Shown: positions 11,494-22,380, counted from the stretch's first letter. The stretch is 64,000 nucleotides of DNA from Megaustenia siamemsis (GCA_032433765.1 JAVIAB010000092.1:108194396-108258395), one strand, 5' to 3'. Numbers and translations: made by a program. The notes: a model not told the origin generated them from the sequence alone.

Positions 11494-12332
11494 GGAGCCA
11501 GTGGTGGGGTGTGCTAAACACTCCAAGGTATGGTGACAGCTTTACAAATAAAGAACACAACACAATACTGACGTTTCGGCCTGTGGCCTTCTTCAGAATA
11601 CAGGGACAACGACAACAAGCGGTGAAGCACAATTACTACATGTTAGATGATCAAGTGGAGGGCGAGGAAAGTAGGATGCAGAAATAAGAAAAGAGAGAAA
11701 TGAATATTACATGATGAGAGGTATGATGGGCGTCAAAATATATAAAATAGAAAAAGAGAGAGAAAAATGTATAATAAATTGTACTTAGCTGAGCTCAGAG
11801 CAGGGAAACTGTAATCCGTGCTGAAACAAGTCGAAATGACTAAAAGCGCAGAGAACGTGTATAGAAAGCAACACGTGACAAAGACAGGTCAGTAAAGAGG
11901 GCAAAAGTATCTAATATCGGGAAAACCAAAAAAAGGGGGGGGGAGAGGGGATAGACGAGGACAATCCTGGGACACAACAAGCAATACATATAAATCACTC
12001 AACAATGGAAGTGAGAGATCACGCGAGAGGTTAAGAGAAAGAAATTGAATGACACGACAAAGTAGTAAACTAGGCAGTGGGTGAGAGAGATGGACTCTAC
12101 AGAATGGATGGCCTCGAACTGAAAGAGTTGAGAGGTAGGTCAACGAAAGGAAGGATAGGATAGGATACTGGAGGAAGAGATACGGTGAGGAAGAATAATA
12201 AAGCCGGTATAATGAGAAGGGCGATAGAGGGGTGGTCCGGAGGAAGTTAGTCTATCGGGAGGTAGGGAAGTATTAGAGGAGGAGGTATGGAGAGGAGGGA
12301 TAAGAAGCAGGTATGTGAAAACTGGATAGGGG
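11494..12332 (-). repeat. PLE1 left arm (3' UTR / pLTR)
   Basis: Near-identical reverse complement of 14065-14907. It is the true 3' UTR of the element. On the minus strand it is very pyrimidine-rich, which explains the long artefactual open frames through 12140-12901. The only notable differences from the other arm lie in the C/T homopolymer around 11930-11942 versus 14456-14472. Confidence 0.93.
11570..11596 (-). ncRNA. Hammerhead-ribozyme-like core in PLE1 left arm
   Basis: On the minus strand: CTGAAGA, then the short stem AGGCC-ACA-GGCC, then GAAAC and GTC. This fits the hammerhead core CUGANGA / stem II / GAAA / GUC. Penelope-like elements are known to carry minimal hammerheads with a very short stem III, likely acting as dimers. 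The fit is by eye; stems I and III were not modelled. Confidence 0.6.
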
Positions 12333-12852
12333 GAGAGGCGGTAGGTCAGAAGTGAATGGAAAAAGAGAAAGTCTGGAAGAAGTGGAGCAATAGGGGAATG
12401 GTGTGCAAGAGGTATGAACCATAGGAGGTAAAGAAGTAGGGAAATGATAGAACAAAGGGGGGAATGAAAGTGGGCATCAGGATAAGGGGGATACTGGAAT
12501 AGTAGGTATAGATGAGTAGTGACTACAAGTGAATAGAGAGGAGAGGGGTGAGCTAGGAGTAGATCAGCAGAGGGGTGGTAGGAAGGACGAGGGACAATAG
12601 AGGTGGGCAGAGAGATCGTACGTACAGTCCAGGTGGAGAGGTGATATAGTGATAAAGAGGTAAAGGACATGAAGGTAGTCAGAAGAGAAAAAGGTGTAGG
12701 GAGAGGGTGGGAGTTTAGGAGGAAGAAGGCAAGATGGGGGTTACTCCAAGAGGATATGAAAAGCAGGGATGGACGAGGAGTAGAGGACCCAAGAAGAGAA
12801 ATAGGAAGAGAGGTCCATAGGTGGGAGGGTGGAGTCGGAGGCCGGAGGGTCC

Positions 12853-14063
12853 TCAGAGGGACAGGGATACATTGATGCCACGAGGGGTGAGGCAGCCCCA
12901 ACGAGCGATCAGACGGTGCTCAAGAGTGAGCCGACTGTGGTGATCAGAGGAGCACGATACTAGGCCAGTTACCAAGACATCAGTCTTACCTCGATGGCCC
13001 CTCGAGTTAAAGTGGGCTGCTACAGGAGTGTCCGCTTCTTGGGTGATGTCATTCAAGTGTTCCCGGCACCTATCGCCGATTCTGCGACCAGACTGACCGA
13101 TGTAGGTCAACTTGCATCGCTTACAGATGATGGCATAAATGATGTTCCGCGATGTGCAAGTGAATCCCTCTCTGATCTCGAAAGGACCATTAGGGAAGAG
13201 GACAGTGTCGGTCTGGAGAACGTGGTCACAAGTTTTACATACTCTCCGGTTGCAGCGGATAGTGCCTCGATGGCTGAAGTGGTCAGCAGGAAGACGGCCC
13301 CTGACAAGAAAGTCTCGGAGGTTCCGGTCACGTCTAAAGGCCACTCGTGGCGGGTCAGGGAAGAGCAGACGAGTAGTAGGGTCAGATCGAAGAATAGGGA
13401 GGTAGCGGTGGATGGTCCTAATAGCGGCGTAGTGGTGAGGGTGATGGGTGAGAGCGAGCACTACTCTATCAGAGGGGGGATGAGTAGAGGGGGTAAGAGC
13501 AGACTGACGTGAAGTGTGGAGAACTCGACGCAGGGCAGGGAGGAGAGCTGATTCTGGATAAAGGCGTCGGCGGAAGAAATCAAGCATGAGGTGGGCATTG
13601 TGAAGGAAATCTTCATCGTCTTGGCAAAGGCGACGAAGTCTGAGAAGCTGAGAATAAGGAAGAGAGTTCTTGCAGGATGTAGGATGAGAGGAGTCGTAGC
13701 GAAGGAAACTATGGGAGTCCGTGGCCTTGTAGAAGACCGAGGTGAGAAGATGAGAGGTGCCCAAGGAGACTAGGATGTCCAGGAAAGATACGGAGGAGGT
13801 GGAGATGTGGAAGGTGATGTGGATAGAGGGGTGGAAATGTCCGACATAATCGATGAAACGGGAGATCTCATCTTCTGGAAGGTCAGACAGACCAATGCAG
13901 TCATCAATGTACCTACGATACATAAGGGGAAGAGGGCCCTGGTAGGTATGGATGATTTGGTGCTCAAGGTAACCCATGAAGAGACAAGCATAGCTAGGGC
14001 CCATTTTAGTGCCCATCGCCACACCGCTGATCTGGGTGAAGAAATTGCCATTGAACTCGAAAG
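12853..14063 (-). pseudogene. PLE1 reverse transcriptase / GIY-YIG endonuclease, 5'-truncated
   Basis: An open frame of about 400 codons with no internal stop, reading from the inverted-arm junction to a stop at 12853. N-terminally it has NFFTQISGVAMGTKMGP (RT motif before the catalytic box), then YRRYIDDCIGL with the catalytic aspartate pair about 35 residues later. The C-terminal third has CNRRVCKTC and then NIIYAIICKRCKLTYIGQSG, RIGDRCREHL: a GIY-YIG nuclease with the CCHH-like cysteines that Penelope proteins carry. It ends GCLTPRGINVSLSL. The first RT motifs (1-3) are missing, so it cannot be a working RT, but the remaining frame is intact, which suggests a fairly recent insertion. An internal Met at 14022 is not the natural start. 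Confidence 0.93.
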
Positions 14064-14064
14064 T

Positions 14065-14907
14065 CCCCTATCCAGTTTTCACATACCTGCTTCTTATCCC
14101 TCCTCTCCATACCTCCTCCTCTAATACTTCCCTACCTCCCGATAGACTAACTTCCTCCGGACCACCCCTCTATCGCCCTTCTCATTATACCGGCTTTATT
14201 ATTCTTCCTCACCGTATCTCTTCCTCCAGTATCCTATCCTATCCTTCCTTTCGTTGACCTACCTCTCAACTCTTTCAGTTCGAGGCCATCCATTCTGTAG
14301 AGTCCATCTCTCTCACCCACTGCCTAGTTTACTACTTTGTCGTGTCATTCAATTTCTTTCTCTTAACCTCTCGCGTGATCTCTCACTTCCATTGTTGAGT
14401 GATTTATATGTATTGCTTGTTGTGTCCCAGGAGTGTCCTCGTCTATCCCCTCTTCCCCCCCCCCCTTTTTTTTGGTTTTCCCGATATTAGATACTTTTGC
14501 CCTCTTTACTGACCTGTCTTTGTCACGTGTTGCTGTCTATACACGTTCTCTGCGCTTTTAGTCATTTCGACTTGTTTCAGCACGGATTACAGTTTCCCTG
14601 CTCTGAGCTCAGCTAAGTACAATTTATTATACATTTTTCTCTCTCTTTTTCTATTTTATATATTTTGACGCCCATCATACCTCTCATCATGTAATATTCA
14701 TTTCTCTCTTTTCTTATTTCTGCATCCTACTTTCCTCGCCCTCCACTTGATCATCTAACATGTAGTAATTGTGCTTCACCGCTTGTTGTCGTTGTCCCTG
14801 TATTCTGAAGAAGGCCACAGGCCGAAACGTCAGTATTGTGTTGTGTTCTTTATTTGTAAAGCTGTCACCATACCTTGGAGTGTTTAGCACACCCCACCAC
14901 TGGCTCC
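14065..14907 (+). repeat. PLE1 right arm, inverted UTR copy
   Basis: Inverted copy of 11494-12332, fused to the truncated coding region. The outer edge is TGGCTCC at 14901-14907, adjoining the 13-bp flanking repeat. Confidence 0.93.
14805..14831 (+). ncRNA. Hammerhead-ribozyme-like core in PLE1 right arm
   Basis: Identical in core to the motif at 11570-11596 but in plus orientation: CTGAAGA, AGGCC-ACA-GGCC, GAAAC, GTC. Retention of every core base in both arms is notable, though the arms are recent copies of each other. Confidence 0.6.
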
Positions 14908-14921
14908 CTGGTCACCTTCAG

Positions 14922-15715
14922 ACGGAGTATCTTTTTGTTACCACGTGCCCACAATACTACCGGCTGTCAGCAAATACCCGGTTTTAAATATGGTGATAAT
15001 ATACCACATGTGAATACCTTTTTGTCATTTTTGGATATAGAACTGAAACCAAACACGTTCAGTGCCTATCTCACATAAAGCAGGACAAGACAAAGAACGC
15101 TCGTGTTACTATGCAGAAATGATTTGTATCCATAGTTATGTCCCTTACACAACGATGATAAAAATAATTATTTTTGAGTTTTGCTATAACAAGCAATCTA
15201 ATTCAGACATGCTTCTCTATTTTTCTCTACACCTCCCCTCTACCCTTCCTCAGAACTACAACCTCCTCTCACCCCACTAGCATTTCGAATTCGATTCGAA
15301 TTCCGACCAATTGGTCAGCAGATTTGGACGTTATTAACTTCGTAAGTTTTCTCGACTTATTTTCAGGTAATTTTTATGTTACAGTAAATGTAGTTTTGTT
15401 GTATTATTTTAAAGAAATAAATGTAGAAAAAAGTTCATTATTACCTGTCTTCTTCTTTCTTCACTTTCTCTTGTTCGGATTCTGAGGAAGGTACACAGTT
15501 CTGGTTCTCGCACTTTTGCTGACCCCTTCAATCATTGTGAACTGACGTTGCTGTCTAGCTTACTCTGGATCTGACATTTGCTCATCTCCCTTCTCCTTAT
15601 TTAATATATGCTTTGTATGGTAAGGAATCACACAACATTCATTCTAGATGGGCAAACCAGTTCATTATTCGTTTCTTTATGTAGCTTAATACTGGTTTAA
15701 TGCCTACTCTTTCTC
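14922..15715. other. Intergenic, nothing recognised
   Basis: AT-rich sequence with no recognisable domain. A short direct repeat of TTCGAATTC-like sequence occurs near 15284-15302. Confidence 0.5.
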
Positions 15716-15995
15716 TTATAATAATTTCTGATTTTTTTTCCCTCGTTTTCTACAAGCGCCTTTCTCTGACGTCGCATCTCTGTGGTGGCAAGCTTCTTTT
15801 ATGCTTAGACGTAAGTGACCATGTTTTGCATTGGTAGCACAATGTGGGAATGAATATACACTGCGTAAGATGTTTCTTGGTGGTAATAGGTATTGCTTGT
15901 GTTGAAGTAAAGGGGATTGCTGTCCCAATATTTGATTTACATTGTTGCATCTTATTTGTTACTTCTTTATCGATGTTACATCGGTACATCATACA
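15716..15995 (-). pseudogene. LINE relic, post-RT segment
   Basis: On the minus strand: NIDKEVTNKMQQCK, then CIFIPTLCYQCKTWSL and a KHKR motif. The segment (I/E)..R(I/M)..., then LxPTLCYQCxTW, is a common signature of the region after the RT palm in non-LTR retrotransposons. It is short and truncated on both sides. A related, more decayed fragment lies at 29240-29440. Confidence 0.7.
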
Positions 15996-16399
15996 GAGAA
16001 CCCAAGCGGGTAAATACGAGTTAGTAATTGTAGGGGAAGAGAGAACCAGAACGGGACGATTAGAAATAGTGAGAGGAAGAATTGAAATGCAACAATTTAT
16101 AGGGATTCATAGGAATGGAGGGCGAAGATAGTCGTTAGATGTAGCAACGACTGGCACATATTGGAGGCGAATTGTATAGAAGGGAATTGCACTCCAAGGG
16201 ATGTGGAAGTAGAATTAGTGCAGTACGGTACGCAGAGGGAGAGAAGTGACGTGAAAGAAAGATAATGACGTAGTGAGCGAGAGACGGTTGGGAAGGAGCA
16301 ACGAATAGAGTCAGTTGGAGATCGGCAGCGATACAGAGCGGTTGATTAATTGAGAGCCATGGAAGGCAAGAGTGATCGTAGAGAATTATGAAGCCAAGC

Positions 16400-16870
16400 G
16401 GCTGAGATTGGCCTCAAATACTTGTTAATAAAACTTAATAGAATATTCAACTCAAATGTATTATCAACCATTAGCTACAAATGTGAAAGCTGGAAAAACA
16501 AAAGATTGAAAACTAAACGCTTTTTATGACAAATTCCTAAGAAGAATACTCAATGTACAATTGAATGAATTCAAGATTAATACAGAGATAAGAGAAATGG
16601 CCATGTAACCAATGATCTAATCTACAATTAGGAAGAGTAGATGAACATATGTCAGACATTGCTGTGAAGAGACAAAAAAAAGAATTTCAAAACAGGCCCA
16701 CTCTATGGGAAACATCAGGATACAGGAAAAGAGGAAGACCTAGATAGACATTAAAAAGAACACTTATAAGAGAGACAAAATTGGCAGGCATAAACTCACT
16801 AGGTAAGGTTGAATATCTCGCCAAGAATAGAGATGGCTTGTGAAAAACACTTCGAGCCCTATTCAACATC
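16400..16870 (+). pseudogene. LINE family D, 3' coding region
   Basis: Plus-strand frames read FNSNVLSTISYKCESW near 16450, then RMSDIAVKRQKKEF, YRKRGRPR and TKLAGINSLG, with LAKNRDGL at the end. This is the typical C-terminal layout of an RTE-like ORF2 (loss of GCESW-type context, a GRPR motif, then a W/D..N block). Several stops interrupt it. The same family is represented at 8010-8235. Confidence 0.8.
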
Positions 16871-17049
16871 TAGAATCACTGGAAGGCTCAAGATGAGTTC
16901 ATTTGTTAAATTAATGTACAGATTTACAATTATATTTCAATGTTTGATTTATTTAATTAAAGTCACTTGTCTACAACATATAAAAAAAAATCTGCGCCGC
17001 CGAGTACACACAGCAATTTTCTTTTTGACAAGTCAAGTATTGTGAAAGC

Positions 17050-17800
17050 AACCTTCACCGTCTAGTGTTGAGATGCGGTTTACGTCACATTGAGTGCTGT
17101 TCAATGGCCGACGTTGGAATTGTTTGACGCAAGTTATTTACTTGTCGAAACGCATTAATGTGGACTACTCCGTCAAGTAGACAGAAGATTTTCCTCTTTG
17201 GGGAATTTGCACCGTATTTCGTTCGTTGTGCGCCAACCGTACGGTCTGTTGTTTGATGTGCGACAGGGATAATCCGACGACGTTTATATGTTCGGTTGGA
17301 GTCAAAAGCGATGTCTTAACTTCATCAAGCTCTATACATCTTACAAATATGACGATCATCATTTCTGGGAGGACGCGAACTTCCAGTGTATGGTGGATAG
17401 GCGGCAGGAACCATTGAAGGCTATGTCTCAAAAGTATTCCTTGTTGCAGTTTACTCATATTCCAAGTCCGGCTTGTTGCAGGAGCTACTGAGTTAAGTGC
17501 TCTGTGCACACCGTGAGCTGTGTGTCTCATCCGTTTTGATCATGTTTTTATAGTCCAATTGTTTTTCGACGAATGATGCTATCGTATGACAGCGAACAGT
17601 TGGCTGTGTTCACTTTTTGTGTGGTTTCGTCTTATGTCTTATGGCGTGTGCTGAGACTGCTACGATAGGAACTACAGTTACCTTTCTTTGTTTGGGAGAT
17701 GAGTTAGTAATTCGGATGATTCCACTGGCACTGACGGTTGAGCAATTATGGATTTTGATTCGTTTGCAGTGATACCGAGGCCTTTCATAACCAATAACCT
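17050..17800 (-). repeat. Dispersed repeat family X, longest copy
   Basis: On the minus strand this segment shares blocks with 20830-21335 (+), 28815-29170 (+) and 53408-53640 (+). The shared blocks include CACAGCTCACGGTGTGCACA, CAGTAGCTCCTGC, CAAGCCGGA, CCCCGGTATCACTGCAAACG-like sequence and GTGCCAGTGGAATCAT. The longest copy has a 121-codon open frame (17165-17530) without a recognisable domain. No TIRs or tRNA-like boxes were found, so the class is unknown. Confidence 0.75.
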
Positions 17801-18329
17801 ATGTTACATTTTTGCAGAGAATGTAATTTCTAAATATTTAAAGTTTGTTGTTTTTTTTATAACTTAATTTTCTGTAGCTTTGTTTAATGTCTTCTTTTGT
17901 CTTCCAATTGTAAAAACTTCTCTATTTTTTCAGTCCTTATTTTCCTGTTGAACACGAAAGCATAAGGGAACATTGGACAGAATATATTAAATATATTTAT
18001 GATTATCCTCATCAAGGCCAGCTCCTTGTCGTGGGTATGGGGCTTAACAATCACCAGGGACTGAAAACCAAGACTGGCCAGGCATTCCTACAACCGAGCA
18101 AGACCACAGTCTGCTCCAGCAAGTTTAAGTGCTGAAGTCGGAGGCAACCAGCCAAAAGGCGCACTACAACAATCAGGATGCCACGCACTCACGCCATTCT
18201 GGCTTCTTTGCGTTTAATCCTGTACTTTATATAATATTCTTCAGTTTGTGACTGTATCCATACTTTATGTAAGTTTTGTTTTCTTCTTAACCGTTTCTTA
18301 TACTCCTTCACTCCATTAAAGTGTTTGTT

Positions 18330-18578
18330 TGTTCCCATTTTACTTCTTTCCACTCTTCGTTTTCAAACATAATTCTTCTGCCTTTTTAATTAAAGTTGAT
18401 TTGTATTTTTTCCATTCCTCCTTCACATTGCTCACTTCTAGTGGTAATTGTTTAAATGTTGTTTCTACTGTTTTTTGCAATTGCTGTTTCATTCCTTCAC
18501 TTGCAAGGTTTGCCAGCTTCAGAAGGCCTTGATTTTCAGTTTGCATTTTCCTTTTATTCTTGACTATGTATATTCTCG
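18330..18578 (-). pseudogene. LINE relic, linker after endonuclease domain
   Basis: The minus-strand frame reads LANLASEGMKQQLQKTVETT, then VKEEWKKYKSTLIKKAEELC. This matches the linker that follows the EEP endonuclease of RTE-like LINEs. It is continuous in orientation with 18836-19440; the two parts were separated by a SINE insertion. Confidence 0.75.
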
Positions 18579-18835
18579 AGGAGCCGCAATAACTCAGTGG
18601 TTAATGAACTGGACTACATAGGACAAGAGTCCGGGTTCGATCCTGACCGACGGCTGCCAGGTTCACCAAACCTTAGGTGAGTGCCGGATTTTTTCTGGGA
18701 AAGTAAAGCGGCATGAGCATAATACCGACCACATTACCTCAAAAATCGTGTGCCGAAGGTCTATACAAATTATGGTCACTAACACCATATTCCCTATACG
18801 CCACTTGGCGTAACAGTGCTCTTTTTACTTACTTT
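18579..18835 (+). mobile_element. SINE family S, copy inserted in a LINE
   Basis: tRNA-like head GGAGCCGCAATAACTCAGTG with A box, B box GGTTCGATCCTG near 18633, then the family body (TTCACC, CCTTAGGTGAGTGCCGG, ACCGACCACATTACC) and the 3' dyad CGCCACTTGGCG, ending CTTTTTACTTACTT. It splits a LINE relic into 18330-18578 and 18836-19440. The flanking TATATTC / TATATCTATTC are only weakly similar, so the duplication is decayed. It is an older copy with several substitutions. Confidence 0.9.
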
Positions 18836-19440
18836 ATATCTATTCCTGCTGTTAGCGTTACAATCTTATGATCTGTGTCGCAGAGGATATTTGGTATTGC
18901 TTTTAAATCTATAATGTTCTATCTTCCTTTCACTCTTGTCAGAATATAATCAATCTGGCTTCTAACATTAATGTTGTTCCACTTATACCATATGTAACGT
19001 TGTGATTCTCTGTGATCATAGAAAGTTTTTGTAATAAAACGTTGACATTGGCTATATAAGTCTATTATTCTTTGACCGTTCTCATTTCTTTCACTGTTCA
19101 TTGGAGCATGAGGACCTAGATACTGTTCATAATCGTTGCTGTTGGTGCCTAATTTACCGTTTGAGTCACCCATTACATACAGATTTTGGTTCTATCTACT
19201 TTCCCTATTCCGTCCGACAGCTCATCAAAAAATTCATCTTTTATTTTTTCTGCATAATTATCCTTGCATTGTGCATATATATGTTTCTGCTTGCTATCCT
19301 ATTTTGATTGTTAAAATTGTTATTCTATCTGAACAGTTGCGGATGTCTACAATATAAGTTATTTCTGGATCTACGATAAATCCTATTAAGATTTTTTGCA
19401 CTTGTTCCTCTTGAATATATACATATATATATATATATAC
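18836..19440 (-). pseudogene. LINE relic, EEP (APE-like) endonuclease domain
   Basis: The minus strand encodes MGDSNGKLGT (canonical MGDFNAKVG), GPHAPMNSERNENGQRIIDL, YIWYKWNNINVRSQIDYILT (the conserved endonuclease motif before the final SDH-type box) and, beyond a stop, DTDHKIVTLTAGID, which holds the final D-H motif. Upstream, KDEFFDELSD in another frame is the expected preceding helix. So an almost complete C-terminal half of an apurinic-type endonuclease is visible, with at least one frameshift. Confidence 0.88.
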
Positions 19441-19525
19441 ACATATATTCTCCATTAACCTTCTTACTGCCACTTCCTTTCCGTCAGCTACCCCTCATAT
19501 TTTAACTTTACCCTTCATATTTAAT

Positions 19526-19786
19526 GGGAGCCGCGATAGCTTAGTGTTAGTGAACTGGACTACCACGGACAAGGGGTAGGGTTCGATCCCAACCGACGGC
19601 TTCCGGGTTCACCCAGCCTTAAATGGGTACCGGATTTTTTTCTGGGAAAATAAAGCAGCATCGGCGTAATACCGACCACATTACCCCAAAAATCATGTGT
19701 TGAAGGTCTGTAAAATATAGGGTCACTAACACCATATTTCCCTATACGCCACTTGGCGTGACGGGGGTACTTTACTTTTTTACTTA
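19526..19786 (+). mobile_element. SINE family S, full-length with 13-bp TSD
   Basis: Full copy: head GGGAGCCGCGATAGCTTAGT, B box GGTTCGATCCCA, body, conserved dyad CGCCACTTGGCG, 3' end CTTTACTTTTTTACTTA. Perfect flanking repeats CTTCATATTTAAT lie at 19513-19525 and 19787-19799. This gives exact boundaries for the family: about 261 bp with a short TTTACTTAC-type 3' end and no poly(A). Confidence 0.95.
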
Positions 19787-19977
19787 CTTCATATTTAATC
19801 ATTAGTACCAACTGGGAAAATCTACTTGCATAATAAGAGCACTAAATTGTGCCGTTTGAAATGTGCAGTTACATTAAGTGATAGTTCAGTTTCTTCCCCA
19901 CATTTTTTGCGACATTTTTAAACGCTCTCTGTCTAGAGCAGATTGTATTGTTTATTTGATTTGTTCGTGGCTTTACT

Positions 19978-20095
19978 AATCTTTTAGTGGATTTACTAAT
20001 CTGTTAGTGGCTTTACTAATCTGTTAGTGGCTTTACTAATCTGTTAGTGGCTTTACTAAATTGTTAGTGGCTTTATTTCTCTGTTAGTGGCCCCT
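19978..20095. repeat. 20-bp minisatellite, about 5-6 copies
   Basis: The unit is GGCTTTACTAATCTGTTAGT, with the first and last copies diverged. Confidence 0.9.
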
Positions 20096-20139
20096 TTCAA
20101 CACAACTAATGAAAATTCTCCAGGGCACTGCAGTCAGAG

Positions 20140-20748
20140 AGAAAGAGATAGATAGAGAGAGAGAGATACACGTGCACGCACGTACACACGCACTTACACT
20201 CACACAGTGATGTACGCACGCCACACATGCACTTACACGCGCCCAAAGACGCACTTACACGAACGAACGCACTTACGTTCACACAGATAAACACTTCCAC
20301 ACGCGCACTTACACTCGCGCTGAGACGCACTTACACGAACCCAGAGAAGAACATAAACGCAGGCGCGCACTTACACACACATAGAGACGGACTTAAATGA
20401 ATGCACACACTTACACGAAAGCAGAGACGTACAAACACGCACGCACTTGCACTGACGCAGAGACACATTTACACGAACGCATTCACGCAGAGACGCATAC
20501 AACAACGAAACCCAGAAAGGAGGTAAGGTTAGGAAGGGTGTCAAAGAGAGAGAGAGAGAGATACAGAGAGAGAGGGAGAGAGAGAGAAAGACAGAGATAA
20601 AGTATAAATGCACACGCATACACGCATGAATATACTTACACTCACGCAGAGAGGGACTTGTATGCAATGACAATCACGCAGAGATACTTTAAAAAACGTA
20701 ACTCAGAAAGAGAGGGTAGGGCAGGGAGGATCTCAAAGATTGAATGAC

Positions 20749-20793
<45 letters not shown>

Positions 20794-20800
20794 AAAAATG
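20140..20800. repeat. Low-complexity CA/GA region with (GA)n tracts
   Basis: Irregular repeats built on ACGCACTTACAC and GCAGAGACGCACTT, interrupted by (GA)n tracts at about 20541-20587 and 20749-20792. The open frames here are shadows of the repeat. Confidence 0.85.
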
Positions 20801-20829
20801 ATACTAATAGAATGTTCGTTGGTTCTTTG

Positions 20830-21335
20830 GTTATGGAAGGCCCCGGTATCACTGCAAACGAATCCATAATTGCTCAACCGCCTGTGCCAGTGGAATCATC
20901 CGAATTACTATCTCATCTCCCAAACAAAGAAAGGTAGCTGTAGTCACCGTCATAGCAGTCTCAGCATACGCCAAAAGACATAAGGCGAAACCGCACAGAA
21001 AGTGAACACAACCAACTGTTCCCTGTTTCGATATCATCATTCATCGTAAACAATTGGAATATCGAAACATGATCAAAACGGATGTAACACACAGCTCACG
21101 GTGTGCACAGAGCACCTAACTCAGTAGCTCCTGCAACAAGCCGGACTTGGAATATGAGGAAACTGCAACAAGGAACACTTTCATACATAGCCTTCAATGG
21201 TTCCTGTCGCCTATCCACCGTATTGACCGGAAGTTCATGTCCTCCTGAAAATGATGATCGTCATATTTTTAAAAAATGTATAGCACTTGATGATGTTAGG
21301 ACATTGTTTTTGACTCCAATTCCGAACCTATAAAA
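20830..21335 (+). repeat. Dispersed repeat family X, second copy
   Basis: Shares the CCCCGGTATCACTGCAAACG start, the GCCAGTGGAATCAT block, CACAGCTCACGGTGTGCACA and CCTTCAATGGTTCCTG with the 17050-17800 copy in opposite orientation. It is about 70-85 percent similar by eye and ends near CCTATAAAACACAG. Confidence 0.75.
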
Positions 21336-21339
21336 CACA

Positions 21340-22035
21340 GTTAATCGTCAGAATGTATGGGCAATGACTTGGTAAGTGTACTTAGATTTGCGGCAGACAG
21401 AAAGGCGAGTGAACATCTTTGTGCGCTTACAACCCGATTACATTAAGCTGTGTATTGCGCCTTACAGTTCTATGTATCTGTCTTCAGCACTCACATGTTT
21501 CGGATTGATCTGATAGCCTTTTATCTTCCTTTACATGTGTACCAATCAGCAGCTGCTTGTATTCAGAGTTGTCTTACATAGGAAACCAGTTACCAGGTTA
21601 ACAAATCTCTATTAACAGAGTTTGCTATTATCATGATACCCCAACATGCAGTTCGGGTGTCGGAAGTGTGAGTTGAAGAAGGCAGATGTTGTAGCCTGCT
21701 ATAAAAGCTCGACACAAAACATCTCCGCTCATTTATCGCCCTTTAATTGACTGGCCGTGATGGAGAAAAATAGGGTATTATATTTTTACCAAAAGCAATA
21801 TTGTTACCAAAAACAAGGTATTATATTTTTGACATCGTGATCGTTTCATATTAGAACATTCTTGTGAATACACAGTGTCCACTTATACTGTTTGATGATC
21901 ACTTCTATACTTATCATTAATTGTAATTTTGATTTTGCTTGTTCTACTTCTGATATTTATAGTGTTGTGATCTTTTTTTTTTTTAAAGAAAATGCATAAT
22001 GTTCGGTGCTAAAATTATTTGCCATTTCTCTGAAA
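21340..22035. other. Intergenic, nothing recognised
   Basis: No gene, RNA or repeat recognised apart from a short doubled ACCAAAA-CAATATTG-like segment near 21780-21830. Confidence 0.5.
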
Positions 22036-22380
22036 AATGTTGAAGTTCCCTGGACAGCTAAAAGACAAATGAAGACATTCTCAAAGAGACCAACACAAAA
22101 ACGGAGCTCCTAAAAAACATCAAAAAGAAACAATCAACATTTTTCAGGCACATAATGAAAAGAGGTAAGTTGGAATACTTTGTTACAGCTGGCAAAATAA
22201 AAGGAAAGAGTAATCGTGGACGACACAGAGAGAAAATACTGGATAGCTTGGTGTCATTGCATGGAAAACAGTCAACAATAGAACTGATACGATGCACTGT
22301 AGATAGAAGATTGTGGAAGGACATGATCGCCTACGCCAACCGATATGGCACATGATTATGATGATGATGATGATGATGAT
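22036..22380 (+). pseudogene. LINE family B, 3' coding end with (GAT)n tail
   Basis: Begins with VPWTAKRQM in one frame, then MKRGKLEYFVTAGKIKGKS, RGRHREKILDSLVSLHG, ELIRCTVDRRLWKDMIAYAN and RYGT, followed by a (GAT)n microsatellite tail. The final D..W..MIAYA..GT block is the standard end of this LINE family and is also seen at 59409-59647 and 55112-55330. It is 5'-truncated. I did not find a convincing duplication. Confidence 0.88.

Larger units (their letters stand above)
11450..14908 (-). mobile_element. Penelope-like element 1 with inverted pLTR-like arms and 13-bp TSD
   Basis: A retroelement on the minus strand: a 5'-truncated RT/GIY-YIG ORF (12853-14063), a long 3' UTR (12852-11494) and, joined in inverted orientation to the truncated 5' end, a second copy of about 843 bp of that UTR (14065-14907). 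The direct repeat TGGTCACCTTCAG at 11437-11449 and 14909-14921 is the likely target duplication. Inverted and partial terminal copies are characteristic of Penelope elements. The arms share a CCCC microhomology at the internal junction (about 14065-14068 and 12329-12332). A short stretch 11450-11493 lies outside the arm on the left only. Confidence 0.9.

Noticed and set aside
12140..12901. 253-codon minus-strand frame following the PLE1 ORF
   Set aside because: Lies in the pyrimidine-rich 3' UTR, overlaps the end of the RT/GIY-YIG frame in another phase, and is Ser/Pro/Leu-rich as expected from composition. Its mirrored part also appears in the inverted arm.
12994..13512. 172-codon plus-strand frame across the PLE1 coding region
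   Set aside because: Antisense shadow of the Penelope protein, which has clear RT and GIY-YIG motifs on the minus strand.
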